Shown: positions 20,220 to 32,087 of the stretch, piece by piece | How positions within the stretch are numbered: the stretch's first letter is position 1 | Layout: every line of letters starts with the position of its first letter | Assembly: GCA_019426215.1 (NCBI GenBank) | Contig: CM033392.1 | Location: 36,938,980-37,002,979, forward strand | Direction of reading: 5' to 3' | DNA from: Buddleja alternifolia | Taxonomy: Eukaryota; Streptophyta; Magnoliopsida; Lamiales; Scrophulariaceae | Length of the DNA stretch: 64,000 bases | Notes under the pieces: model-generated | The model's database searches: none | What the model saw: only the letters and a program-made list of their open reading frames with translations | Told to the model about the DNA's origin: nothing | Made by a program: the position numbers and the translations under genes

Positions 20220-21549
20220 TGACACGCTAAATGCTAACGTGCGTAGTAGCAAGTGCACTAGTCGTGATAGTAATAAAAGTGGACTAAAAGTCCGGGTTGT
20301 CGAACCACAAGGACTAGGTATTTTAGTTTATGATTAATGAAAACGGACAAAAGAAAATTGCAAAAAAACGAGTAAGCAAACGAAGAACAAAAGAGAAACG
20401 GACTATAGATTAAATCTCAAGAGTGATAAAATGACTAAGGCACATGCTACAACCTAATCTACTCATCAATATACGTGAGCTACTCTTCGAATTATTAGAA
20501 TCCTATTGCTTTGGTGGAAAAAATCTTAATTGACTATTACCCGATGTCTCGGCTCATAATAATCCTATGATTAATTAACGGTTCCTTAAATATTTCTATC
20601 AGAGAATCTAATCAATAGCCACGCATTAATGTTCTAGAATTTCCCCGGATAAATCCGGCTAACAACACCCGAAAATCTTTACCTATTTCTAGGGGCAATT
20701 CCACATTAGTTTCGGATGATGTGCTGATTCGTGTTGCACCCTAACCTATGTACTTTCGAATGGATAGAATAGGCACAATAGCAAGCATATGATTGGGATA
20801 AAAGCACAAAATCAACACACAAAGCAATAGAAGAATTAATACGAAAATTCACTTCACATATATGGATTTGTAAAATAGGCCTTCACATGGCCTTAGTACT
20901 ACAATTTAGCCTCTCATCAAGGCTTTAAGAAAATCCAAAACAAACATATACATATTCATGTAAATAAACATGTAAATGCAAATAATGAAAAATCCCTCAA
21001 TTGATTGATGATGAATCCTTACTTTCGATCTTCAATCTCTAACCAAATCTCTTTTCTTCTCCTTCCAATTGATGATAAAATGGCTCAAAAACCCAGAAAT
21101 ATTCCTTCAATCCCCAGGAATTTGAACCCTTGCATTGAGCTGAAAAAATCAATTTCTAGCGTCCAAAAACAGTTACAACGGCGCCCAGGCGCGGCTTACG
21201 TGTCACTGTTGGCTTGAGACAAAAGTCAAGCAGGCGCCCAGGCATGGTCGGTCTCGCGCTCAGGCGCGGAATGTGTGGCGCCAGGGTGTGAGACTGCGTA
21301 ACATTCTGTGCTCACATTCGGATGGCGCTCGGGCGTGGCCTAACTGGCGCTTGGGCGCCGGTCTGCGAAGCATCCTATGGAAATTCATTTGATACACCGT
21401 CTTTTGCCCTTTTCTTCGTGCAATGTCGCTTAGTGCCTGAATTCACTTAATACACAGATTAAACATACAAGAGGCACAATTTTAGCTATAAAAAGACCTA
21501 AATTGTCGATATAAAGGGTTAAGAGCATGTGCAAAAACGACTCCTATCA
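20220..21549 (-). repeat. 5' LTR of element G
   Basis: 1,330 bp, TGACACGC...CTATCA, matching 6933-8249. The GC motif cluster is at about 21178-21362. Compared with the 3' LTR it has lost about 15 bp of the GATCACC box between short AGCATATG repeats near 20783, and gained about 28 bp near 20713-20740. Confidence 0.9.
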
Positions 21550-21554
21550 AATTC

Positions 21555-23058
21555 TCATGATGAATTTCCACTGGTTGAATTCTTGACAGCAATCCTTGCT
21601 TCACTTCGAGCTTGGATTGATTTTCTCTAGTGTCTTGATAGAGAAAATATCCCTAAGTGTATCCACGTTGTAGCTCGTGCCCTCAATCCTTTTTTTCTGT
21701 GCTAGCCTAAAGAGATCAAATATTTGGCTTGTGGAGAAAAGGAATGGAAAAAATTGTACAGGCTCTAACGCGGAGACGAAGAGAAGAGAAGAGAAGATTT
21801 CACTATGTATGTGACAGTGTGTCTTTGGCATGTGAATTGACGTGGGAAAGAATTAATCTTTCCCTCATCACACGCCTATGTAGGCGTCCACCAGTAGGTC
21901 TCTTGGCCTAATGGGCACTTCTCACCTCCTTTAATTCTAAGCCCGAGTCTACTTAATTAATTCGCCCGTAGTTAATTAATTGGACTTGTACTAATCTAAT
22001 TTGTCCAATTAAATTATTAATTAATTAAAACCACTTAATTTTATTAGACCATTAATTAATAAGTCAATCAAATTTAATATACAATATTAAATTCATGATT
22101 TTAATTAATTAAGATAGATTAATTAATTTTATTCTTTTTCTCAATTAATTAATATATACTAATTAATTTCTCTGCTAATTCACTAAAAATTAATTTAGCT
22201 AATAGGTACTACACTAAATTAGTGTGTATCCCCTCAAATTCATTATCAAGCTAGTAATAGGTGACTACCCCAAAGGCTAGACAATCCCTAAATTGTCTTA
22301 ATTAATTATTTAGTCAAATAATTAATTAGGCCTTGACTTAATTTCACCATGTTAATTGAAGGCACCTATTGGTCATGGTTCAGCGTCTAACAACAGCGCC
22401 ATGACTTCCTAGGTGTTAACGATGAATAGTAAATCTCTCTGGGTTATGATCTTTATGCGAGTCAAATCCTTTCGCCTTTTTCCTATATGAAGTCTAGTGT
22501 TTGGCGTTGGTTAAAACGATAATAACCCAGATGCTATGATTGTAATGGAACTCTAATGATCCAGTCTTCTAAGCAAGGACCCCACTCCCTCTTTTAAGAC
22601 ACCTTTCTGATCAAAGGCTTTTATCGATCATTTAATGTTACGTAACAACATAGGAAATATCAGGTAGCCAGTCCTCAGTGAATCACATATCTAATGTAAT
22701 CTATCCAATAATGCCACCAAACTATACCCAACATATGCTACAGTATGATTCTCCTAGAATTCATGTGTATATCAAAGTGCTGTGGGCAGTATACCTTTCA
22801 GCAATTATATCTCAGGTCAAAGGACTAATCTCGCATTACAGAATAGAAGGACTCCAAGTTCCACACGAAGCCAATAAGATGTCCTTGTGGGGTTGTTCAA
22901 TCTCATATTCACGCAGGCATGGATCTTTGTGTGTGCACTGATCCCAAGGTCATTGCCCATGGAACAAGGCACACTCCTCTAAAAATTACACACACAAACA
23001 AGTTTTTGCGAGACTGCGATATCCCATAGTGTTCCATGCCGCTATTCCCCATGTGACA
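21555..23058 (-). repeat. Copia element C, 3' LTR, right part
   Basis: The continuation of 6702-6932 after element G. On the minus strand it begins TGTCACATGGGG. It contains long runs of TTAATTAA-type AT sequence at 21950-22200, common in copia LTRs. No coding content. Directly next to it, after element A is removed, is the polypurine tract of C (37650-37661), which fixes this as the 3' LTR. Confidence 0.65.
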
Positions 23059-23061
23059 ACC

Positions 23062-24321
23062 TGATGGTCCCAAGTGGCATACCAAAAGGGTCTAGAAGGG
23101 GGAGGGGGGTGGGTTGAATAGACCCTGAAGTTTTTTTTGACTTTTTAAAATTCGTATCACTTTTGAAGATTTTGAACGCTTAGTATGCTGAGCATTAGGT
23201 CAGGCGCATAAGGATTGGATAACTTAGTAATTTTGTAATCACTCAATCAGGGTTAGCACAACAAGAATGATTTTGATGCTTAGCCTTCTCTTTTGCCAAT
23301 TAGTCGCTTAACAGATTTAATGCCTTTTTCAAAGATATAATATGAAGATGTAAAGTAAAGCAACAAAGCAGTAAATAACACAAGAGGTATAATGTTCACT
23401 GAGTGATGTAATCCCAGCTACGTCCTTCTTCTTCTTTGCACTTGGAGGAATTCACTAGATTGATTATTGAAGGATCACACAGAGGTTTCTACAAAATACA
23501 TGAAAGGAAAGATAATCTTGAGCTCCTTGATCACACAGACTTCAGCTCCAATTAAGACCTTCTTCAACAAGATTCTCTCACTTTTAGCTATGGAGTTTAT
23601 AAGCTTTTCTCTCAAATAATTTGAGCAAAGTTTTGACTATTTTCTTGTGTATGTACGTGTGTTTTAGGGTTTTGCTAGAGGGTACTATTTATAGATTTTT
23701 GTTGGGATTTGTCCGTTGGACACATGTAGGCGTGTGTCTCTCACGCAGCACATTAAATAGTCCCTTTTCTGACATTCCTCAATTTATGCTAGTTCTGATT
23801 GGACTGGAGCAGGTTTTGAACTCTGAATTCTGACAGTCTAGTCAAAAGGTGGCTTGTCCACAATTCATAATGGCATATCACATTTAATGCATTTGAATTT
23901 ATTTTCCGTTGGAAATAAATGTCCGTTGATGATTGCATTTAAGTCCTTCATGACTTGAGAACATATTTCTGGTGAATTCCTTCGTTGAATGCTTGAGTAA
24001 TTTGAGCGCTTGATTCAATAATCCTGAAACAGGCCTTTAACATTTGATAGACGCTTAGAACAAATCTTCATCTTCACTTGACTTCAGACGCTGATCTTCA
24101 ACTTTATCTCTAATTGACTCACCTAAAATTTTATTAGCGACTCGGTATCTAATACTTAGTCTAAAATTTACAAAGATCAACATTACAAGACTAAAAAAAT
24201 AACAAACTTTCAGATGCTTATACAAATGTTCTATGAAAGCATAAACTTACATTCTTTTTGGGGTCTAACATAAAATCCTACCTTGTCATCATCAAAACAT
24301 TTAACATGAAATTTCCGAACA
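23062..24321 (-). repeat. 3' LTR of element A
   Basis: The plus strand reads TGATGGTCCCAAGTGG...TTTCCGAACA. A TATA box (minus strand TCTATAAATAG) is near 23682-23692. It matches 36200-37646 and the related LTRs at 32088-33565 and 54219-55106. Confidence 0.9.
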
Positions 24322-24336
24322 ATTTCCCCCTTTTTG
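24322..24336 (-). other. Polypurine tract of element A
   Basis: The minus strand reads TCAAAAAGGGGGAAAT immediately before the 3' LTR. The same tract is at 49677-49691 in fragment K. Confidence 0.85.
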
Positions 24337-24646
24337 ATGATGTCAGGACCTTAACTCTTATAACTCCTTTATATTTTAAGATTTTAAAGAAAATCCCAAA
24401 ATAAATATAAGTTACTGTTAGAAAGTTAGATATGTTAGCTAATATTGGGTTAGCCTCAACAAGATGTTTCAGCGATAAATCACATTCAGATATATGGAAT
24501 TAAGAGAGTACATGATTTATGCTGAAAAAGAAAAGAATGGCAACCTTCATAAAGAAATAAAATATAAAACAAGAAAATCATTTTCTTTGCGGCTTCTTGG
24601 AAGCTCCTTCTTCCTGGAGAATCTCATTCGCTAGATCCATAGGGAC

Positions 24647-27600
24647 TCAGTCGATGTCTATCATTGTTGTACGATAGACTTCATTGTACTCCTCGCTTTT
24701 ACTTTTAGTGCTTAGATTCAATTCCAGCAAAATTTCCACCCACTCCCTTGGAGGGATCCCGACCATTCTGATTAAGTTATGGTAAATGTCCTGCATTCGT
24801 TCCTTGGATGGTAGAGGTCTTCTCGGCGGTGCTACGTATGGATGAAAACGCATACCTTCTAAAAACACAACATCAAGGTCCGGAAGCCTATGCTTGCCTC
24901 GAAAGTATCTTGGCTTATGCTTCTTAGTGAGCATCTTCTTTAGACTCACTATCTCTTCAAACATGGAGTGCCAATTTTTGTTGTCTGTTTTGGATATTAG
25001 CTCCAGTGAGGCTTTTCCTTTGGCCTTGACTCTTGATGCTTTTCTTTCTTTTCCCCTTTCTTTGCATCATCAAGGGAAGTTTTCAAACTAGCGATATCTT
25101 GATGCAATAGCCTAACTTCATCAACAAGGAGAGCGACTTGTTCAGCGATACTCCGGGCAAAAGAATTGGAAGTTTTATGTCGTTCAGTGACTGCTGAAGC
25201 GTTCTGGGCTAAGTGGCAATTGAATTCCTCGGAGAGGCCTGTGGTCAGCGGTACCATGTGATCCAGTATCGCTGAAGTGCTCTTTGTAGCAGCGTTTGCA
25301 ATATCACGTCTTCGAGTGTCAGAGACTAACTTGATATGTAAATCATCATTTTCTAGTATCTTTGAGCAGTAACCCTCTATGGTGTTAAGCGAGTTCATAA
25401 CGGCTCGTCTAAAGTCTCGTGCCTCTAGATCACTCTGAGTCTGAGTCCGATGAAGAAGAATTCTATAGAGATGAAATAAGTCTATAAGAGCTTGAAACGA
25501 CAGCCTTTTCTTTCGATTTATCTCTGATGAAGGGCTTTTCGGGTTCCTCGGCCATTTCAGCGTGTACTTCTTCTATCGCTAATTCAAAAGGTTGAGTGAC
25601 TTTCTCAATCTGAACATCTTGTTCAACAACAGGCGTATCAACTATTGTAGCGCTGGGGGCATCTATCATCTGAATATCAGCGTTTGTAACTTCAGCGTCT
25701 GCAACAGTAGGATCCTGCCTTGCTTCAACTTTTGTGATTTCCATAGGAATATATCTTTTCACCGGCACAACCCAAAGTGGGCCAATTGCCTCCATAACAT
25801 GCCTTCTACTCTAATAGAAAGTTCTCGGAATAAACATCACGGGATCTTTGTGTGCTTTAATACTCAACGCTAGATCAACGTCTTCCGAGAACTCTACTCC
25901 GGCAGTGTATAGTGTCTTGTAGTCCAGCAAAAATGGCATGAGCGCTTGGGCTAGCGCCTAGTCCATTAGCCTGATTAGAGAAATAACTTGGCCACTAGAA
26001 TGTTATGTTCAAAAAATAAGACGGGATGCAAGTTGTACCCACACAAGTCACTAAAATCGAAATGTTAGTTGAAAGTGATATCCAGCGATTGGGCGTTTTC
26101 AACAATCGCTCGTCTTTCACGGTGAAATTCTACAAAATCATCGGTCAACTACACTGGGGATGCGCGAGGTCCTGGAAGGGCATTATGCTTGCTTGTGGAA
26201 GCGTCTTCATTTAAATCAATCTGGAGGCGCTGAGAAAAATTCAACTCATAACCCCCTTGACTCATTTGTCTAAGTTGGTCTCTGATGTAGTGCCTCTTCA
26301 AAAGTATGGTAAATCATGGATAGGACCTACAAGTGACTCACGATTGTGCAACAAAAACAAGGCAAATGCTCTACGCCTATACTCTATTCCAAATTGAGCA
26401 AAATTGGATGCCTGATCATTTCATCAATTTTATGGAAATGCAACACAAATTCCTGTGCCCATCTTGATGTATCCATTATCCAGCATTTTTCAAGAGTTTC
26501 AGCCAGTTCAAAATTAATCTTTGTATCGAGCAGTTTCTTGAATCGCAGTTTCTCTTCTACATAATTTTCTGCCCAAACTCTGGCAAGGAACTCTCGAGCT
26601 TCATCCTCAATCCAAAAGTTGATAGGGTTAGGGTGATCTTGAAGCATGGGGATGCTTCCCCTTCTATAGTTGTAGCTGCTTCTTGGAAGATTGGTTGGCT
26701 TCAGAATGAACAACCTTGGGGAGCGCTGAATAGCCCATTTTGTTTAGCTGTTCTTCATCTGGATTCTTTCTCTAATCACCCATACGAGGATTCCTTATCT
26801 GGACATGAGTTCGATGGATTGGATAATTGTGTTCCACGCTCTTCCCGACTTCTTAAAAGCATTTGTTCTCGAACTCTGCCAGATCTTTTTGTGGTGTTTT
26901 GAAGTACTCCAAGCGAGCATTGATCTCTTTCATCGTAGTGACTCCACTGTTGGCTAACATTTCAAATATGATGGACTTCTGAGCGTCTGAAGGAGATGGA
27001 TCGTGGAGTGTAGTCTTAAAATTTAGCTCCATATCAATCAATTGTCTAAGCGTCATTTCTCTCCAGGCATAATAGAACTCTAAGTCTTCAGTATAGCCTC
27101 TGGGAAAGAAATTGACCGCTAGAGGAGGAGGACTAGTTGGTGTGGGGATTCAGCCACTTCTGTCAATCGCTCAGCATCCACAGTCGCTTCTTGGCTGGTG
27201 AGATTTCAGCGTCTGAAAGGACAGTAGCTAATTGTCTAGCGATTTCCACCATCGTTAATAAATCAACGTCCAAATCTAGGTCTACCTCTGAATGAGGAGG
27301 TGTATCAGTAGCTTGTTCACTTTGAGCTGACACGTGTAAGTGTTTAAGAAACACCAAATATTTCTACTAAGTAGAAAATCAAGATATAAAAGACATAAAC
27401 GCTTACCCTGAGGACTATCTTCCACTACAGTAGTCGCTTCATCTATAGGAACTTCTGTTTCCATAACCTCAGGCTCCGGGACTTTTTCAACTTCAAGGGG
27501 TAAAGATGTGAGAGGATTGACATGTATTGCAATATTGAATCCTTCTAATAAATTTCAAAAAATACTGGATGTTATATTCTCTATAGGCTGAAAAACAATT

Positions 27601-28929
27601 TATCCTAGCGTTAAAAAGAAAACAAAAGAAAATGATAAAATACGTTGTCTAAGACAAGTACTTAACCCGATTGCTAGCTAACTCTATAGACAGACCTTCA
27701 GGAACAGGCTCCGCGATGGGCTCAACGATTGGTTCAGAAGGTGGAGGAGTAGGTGGAACACTAGAAAATTCTTTAAGCGTTGGTTCTGCTAGAACGGTTG
27801 TAGAACTTCTGGGGGTGGACTAGGGCGTGCGCTTATGAGCAAGCGACACTTCCACGTCTTCTGCTTCTTCTTCCGTCTCTAACGAAATGGTAGTCGCTGG
27901 AGGTGGAGAAAGGGTTTTTGCTGGGGGGGGGGGCAAAGGAGACATTTCGTTCTTCTCTTTCTTCCCTTTTATTTATTTCTTCGCTGGCTAGGATGACTCA
28001 GCGACTTTCACAACAACCTTTCTCTTGGGTCGCTTAACAACAACTTCTTGTGGCTCATCTGAAGAGGAGGAACTCGCTTGATCCTCATTATCACCACGGA
28101 CTTGACCTTCACTTTCAGTGAGGCCTTGAGCTAGGAGACGCAGGTGCTCCTCTTTTGGAACTGCTGCACCAACGTGACGCTTGGGGTGTAGCAACTCACC
28201 GATCATTTTTTTTCCGTAAAACTTGGTAACCAGTACTTTGGATCCCTTGGATGTAGCGAATCCTGAAGCACTTAAAATAAAACTTAATAAAATCCCATAA
28301 GGCTTGGGATTGACAGATTCTTGCATCGATGCCTTGAAGCAATTGAAAACATATGTTGCCCAGTTGACCTTCAGCAAGGTCAACACTGCGATCATCATTC
28401 TAAATTGTATAATCAAAACCCTATCAAAGGAACCTTTTCTGCACTCTATCATCTTTGCACAGATGTCAACCAAAATGACATACTCATCCTTCATGTCATT
28501 TTTCTTGAAATTTAACTTCTATTCCATGTCTGCTTCATCACGGAAGACAGTTTCCCATACTTTTATAGAAGCATCCATGGCCACTTCTTCCACCTTGCAT
28601 CCCTTGGACGGCAGTTGCAGAAGGTCAACAATCAGTTTTGCAGTAAGAACACATAGGGTTTCAAGAGTGGGAAAGAAGCAAGTAATGGAGTTGTCATCTG
28701 CAGAAATGACAGCATTCTTGAAGAAATATTTAACTCCATCCTCATGCAGAAGAGAATGAGAGGTCAGAAGGTTTTTCATGCCAGATTTGTCAATGAGAGC
28801 AAGAATGTCTCTCATCGAAAAGTTTTGGTTACTGAACAGGTATTCCCAGTTGAGAAGAAACCCTGCGTTGTAGCCCATCGATTTGGTAGCTTTTCCGGCA
28901 GTAGAACAGGATGACTTTGGTGGTGCCAT
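24647..28929 (-). pseudogene. Post-pol ORF of element A (SIRE env-like position)
   Basis: An ATG at 28929 opens a frame that stays in register for 314 codons to 27988, broken only by a stop at 28519-28521. Decayed pieces (27357-27163, 27056-26853, 26713-26384, 25795-25463, 25398-24997, 24964-24647) continue to the 3' end. The N-terminal part has 'NWEYLFSNQNFSMRDIL' and 'GVKYFFKNAVI', recalling the plant-transposon-protein domain. Later come an acidic/Ser stretch, a basic 'KRPKRKVVVKV', and near 25200-25030 a predicted coiled coil ending in Lys/Glu-rich residues. The position equals that of the env-like gene in SIRE elements. I see no convincing signal peptide, so the env label is by position only. 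Confidence 0.65.
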
Positions 28930-29040
28930 TGAAGAGTTTGAAGAACATTTGAGGAGAGAATTAGGCTTTTTGTCTTGGAAAGAAGATGAACTTTTACAGC
29001 AAGAGATTTTGGAAGTGATAAAGTTTTTTTGTTAAAATTC

Positions 29041-29771
29041 AAGGGGTTTAAATAGTTGGCAAAAACAACTCCTCAATTGTTTTGATTAGTGCCACGTGTA
29101 ACGGCAGGCCATTTGGAAAGGAAATTCATTGAATCTTGGTTGTTTAATAATAAAGACGAATGTAAATGAGGCGAAAAATTAGGTTAGCTGGTGTAAATAA
29201 TAAACTTTGAAATCCACAGTTACTTTTTCAAAAATGTTTAATTGAAATTTTTAGCCTGAGATGCACGCGCCTCTTCGTACACTAACACGTTCCCAGGCAA
29301 GTACACATGTTGAACAACCTATTTTGAATAGTGGTCAATGACCGATAGTTTGATGTGATGGGGACGTGTGGACAATTATCAAATCTTATCTTTTAGACTT
29401 ATCCACACGCTACCCTTTAGCGATGAAAATAATGTATGTTTTTCAGAAAGAGTTGCTTAGCATTTAAGTGGGAATTTACTTAACGCTAAAGTATTTACTT
29501 TAAATAAAGAACATTTAATCGCTTGTTTGGGGATAATACTTTTTATTTTGTAAGCGATCAAACTTGTCATGCATAAAGTAAATGCTAATGATCAATGCAT
29601 AGAATTTTCAAAGTCATTTTTAGTCATAGTACCTTACTGATTGGAATAAGTACAATTTTAAAGTTCCCCCTAAAATTGATAACTCATTTCAATTTGAAAA
29701 ATGCTTTAGACATATTAATAAAGTGGATTCCCTCTAAATTATATGTCTATTAAAAATATGATGCTTCATGA
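29041..29771 (-). other. Region between RNase H and post-pol ORF, element A
   Basis: About 730 bp of AT-rich DNA with no supported ORF. It separates the RNase H end from the downstream ORF and may have carried the signal for expressing it. Nothing specific is visible. Confidence 0.4.
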
Positions 29772-30369
29772 TTAAATGTTTAAATCAATCATACTTAGTT
29801 CATTTCTCAAAGTGAGAAAATGTTGTTCATTGAGTGCTTTAGTGAAGATTTTTGCCAATTGTTTGTCAGTTCCAATGAAATGCATGGAGATATCTTTCTT
29901 TTGAATATGGTCAAGCAAGAAATGGTAGCGAATGTCAAAGTGTTTAGTTCTAGAATGAAGGACTAGGTTTTGAGTCATAGCTGAAGCGCTTTGGTTATCA
30001 CAATGGATTGGGGTAGGGCCTAAGAGGATTCCATAATCTTTAAGTTGTTGCCTCATCCAAAGGATTTGTGCACAACAGCTTCCAGTGGCTACATACCTAC
30101 TTCGGCGGTAGAGGTCGCAATGGATTGTTGTTTCTTACTATGCCATGAAATCAATCTATCACATAGAAACTGACATGTAACACGAGTACTTTTTCTCTCT
30201 GTTTTGCATCCTACAAAATCTACGTCTGAATAACCAATTAGTTAAAAAGGAGAGTCCCTTGGATACCATATGCCCACATTTTGTGTGCCTTTGAGGTATT
30301 TAAGGATTCTCTTAGTAGCAATTAAGTGTGACTCTCTTGGATCAGCTTGAAAGCGTGTACACATGCATA
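29772..30369 (-). pseudogene. RNase H of element A (pol C-terminus)
   Basis: The frame 30056-29772 encodes 'IHCDNQSASAMTQN', 'RTKHFDIRYHFLLDHI' and 'AKIFTKALNEQHFLTLRNEL', the typical end of copia RNase H. Upstream, in broken frames to 30369, are 'ATKRILKYLKGTQNVGIWY', 'YSDVDFVGCKTERKSTR' and 'SWHSKKQQSIATSTAE', the start of RNase H after the RT. Several stops are present. The sequence ends abruptly at the junction with the partial LTR of B, so RT and integrase are missing. Confidence 0.88.
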
Positions 30370-30963
30370 CCAAAATCACAACGGAATGATTTTAAAGTCT
30401 TTTCTTTGAACGTTTTAACGTCACAAGATGTATCTTAGTTGCTTAGCTTTTGATTGTGTTTACTTAACAGATTTATGCAATGATACGATAGTAATGAAAT
30501 TGACTATGAAGTAAAGAACACTATATTTGTAAGGTTCGTTGGGTGGTGTAATCCCAACTACATCGTTCTTCTCCTCGAACACTCGGAGGCAATCCACTAA
30601 AATGATTCTCAAAGAATCACACATAATCTTCTACAAATTAGGGAGAAATGAATATTGATGACTTGAGCTCCTTGGTCACATAGATTTCGGCTCCAAGACA
30701 CTTCTATCCCCTTGCTTCCTTCACCCAGAAATATTGTAAGTATCCAACTTCGCCTTCACCAGATCGCGAGGCTTGGAGAGGTGTTTTTATAATGATTTGT
30801 TTGATTTTGGAAAAGTTCAATCAACTTGGAATGTCTCAATAGTAACGTAGGTTTCTTCAAAAAGAATGTTTGAGATATTGGTTGACTGTCTTAGGAATTG
30901 AAGAAAAGCAAAGACAATGTTTACTTGAATATTCTGGCTTATCTGAGAGTTTGAGTACTCGAG
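30370..30963 (-). repeat. Partial SIRE LTR (element B)
   Basis: Matches 32326-32912 of the B 5' LTR with scattered differences, starting near GGAATGATTTTAAAG and ending near GAGTTTGAGTACT. Both termini are absent. Confidence 0.8.
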
Positions 30964-31993
30964 ACTTCAATGAAACCGCAATTTGGCTTGTAATTCGATG
31001 GTTGTTTTTGTAGTTTGTGATTTTGAGACCACAGGTGCTGAGAGATTCTGTTAAGTAGATGATTGGTACTGAATCGGTGCTGAAGGAGAAGGTGCAGAAT
31101 ATTGAGGTGCTTGATACTGTTGTTGTACTCGAGCAGGCGGTTGGTATATACTCTGTCCTTGATGCTTAGGACTATTTTCTTTCTTTTCATATCTTAGGAA
31201 CTTTCTGAATCTGATTAATAGCGCTAGTTCTTCATCCTTATTGATATCTGAAACCTTTCCCTTGTTACCCGATTTATCTTGATTGATGCTATAAGCGCTC
31301 CGGACTCAATCACCGGACTGCTCACAACATCACTGGCAGAATTTAACTCAAACTTAAATTCTTTGAGCTTTGAGAAAGCATCTTCTGGACTTAGAATATC
31401 CAACATGTTCAATTCTCTCATTGTTGTTGTCTTCATCAAAAATCTACTAGGTAGACTTCTGAAAATCTTAACCACTATTTCTCTGTTCTGTAAATCCATA
31501 CTCAAAGATGTTAATTCTGTAACAAGCGCTATAAATCTTATTTCCAATTGCTCTAAAATCTCATTGGGCAACATCTTAAATCGTTAAATCTTTCCTTGGC
31601 AATGGAAATCTTGTTCTCTTTGATCTGTGCTAAACAACCACATATTATAGCTAACCTATCCCATATCTCCTTGGTAGTATTACATGACTTGATCTTGTTG
31701 TATAAGTTGTCATTATCACCAATAGCCGTATATAGAGCGTTACGACCAACATTGTCCAAATTCGCTCTTCGACGCTCATTTGGAGACCATTCTTGCTTTG
31801 GATTTTCCACATAGGCATCCGGAGTTTCTTCTGTGGCTCCAGGCGCTCTAGTGATAACCTTGAGAATTTGAATAGGTCCGTCTGAAATAATATCGCACAT
31901 GTCATCATCACATGAACAAAGCTATGTGGATGCTTTGACTTTCCATGTGTCATAGTTTGACTCGTTCAATTTAGAAACTTTAGCAAATGCCAT
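30964..31993 (-). pseudogene. gag: gag fragment of element B
   Basis: A minus-strand ATG at 31993 starts 'MAFAKVSKLNESNYDTWK', matching the gag start of element A ('MAFKKMPKLIESNYDSWK'). Then come 'PIQILKVITRAPGATEE', 'NERRRANLDNVGRNALY', 'TTKEIWDRLAIICG' and, after a frameshift, 'LRSLPSRF'-like text (31574-31224). An in-frame stop lies near 31922. It ends in Gln/Tyr/Pro-rich text near 31000 at the junction with the partial LTR, before any CCHC finger. It has the SIRE Gag style. Confidence 0.82.
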
Positions 31994-32073
31994 GGAAAAT
32001 TTTAAAGCAACTAGTTTTGAAAAGGATCTAAACGAGCTGTTATGCGTGAAAATTTTAAATTTCAACTTTAACT

Positions 32074-32085
32074 GCTCTGATACCA
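32074..32085 (-). other. Primer binding site of element B (tRNA-Met type)
   Basis: The minus strand reads TGGTATCAGAGC just inside the LTR edge at 32088. It is the standard copia primer site. Confidence 0.85.
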
Positions 32086-32087
32086 CT

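Larger units (their letters stand above)
6933..21549 (-). mobile_element. Element G: Athila-like Ty3/gypsy retrotransposon
   Basis: A minus-strand element of 14,617 bp with LTRs at 6933-8249 and 20220-21549, flanked by a perfect TSD AATTC. Reading right to left it has a tRNA-Asp primer site, gag, protease, RT, RNase H, integrase, a spacer, a post-pol ORF, a long 3' noncoding region and a polypurine tract. This order (integrase last) is Ty3/gypsy, and the gag style, primer and post-pol ORF fit the Athila group. All genes are broken. Three later insertions sit in it: a TRIM, a solo LTR and a small patch of foreign pol. Confidence 0.92.

Noticed and set aside
22678..22941. An 87-codon plus-strand ORF
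   Set aside because: It lies within the LTR of copia element C on the antisense strand; no domain.
24647..28929. A host gene on the minus strand starting at 28929
   Set aside because: It lies between the RNase H and the polypurine tract of element A, and a second copy has the same place in fragment K, so it belongs to the retroelement.
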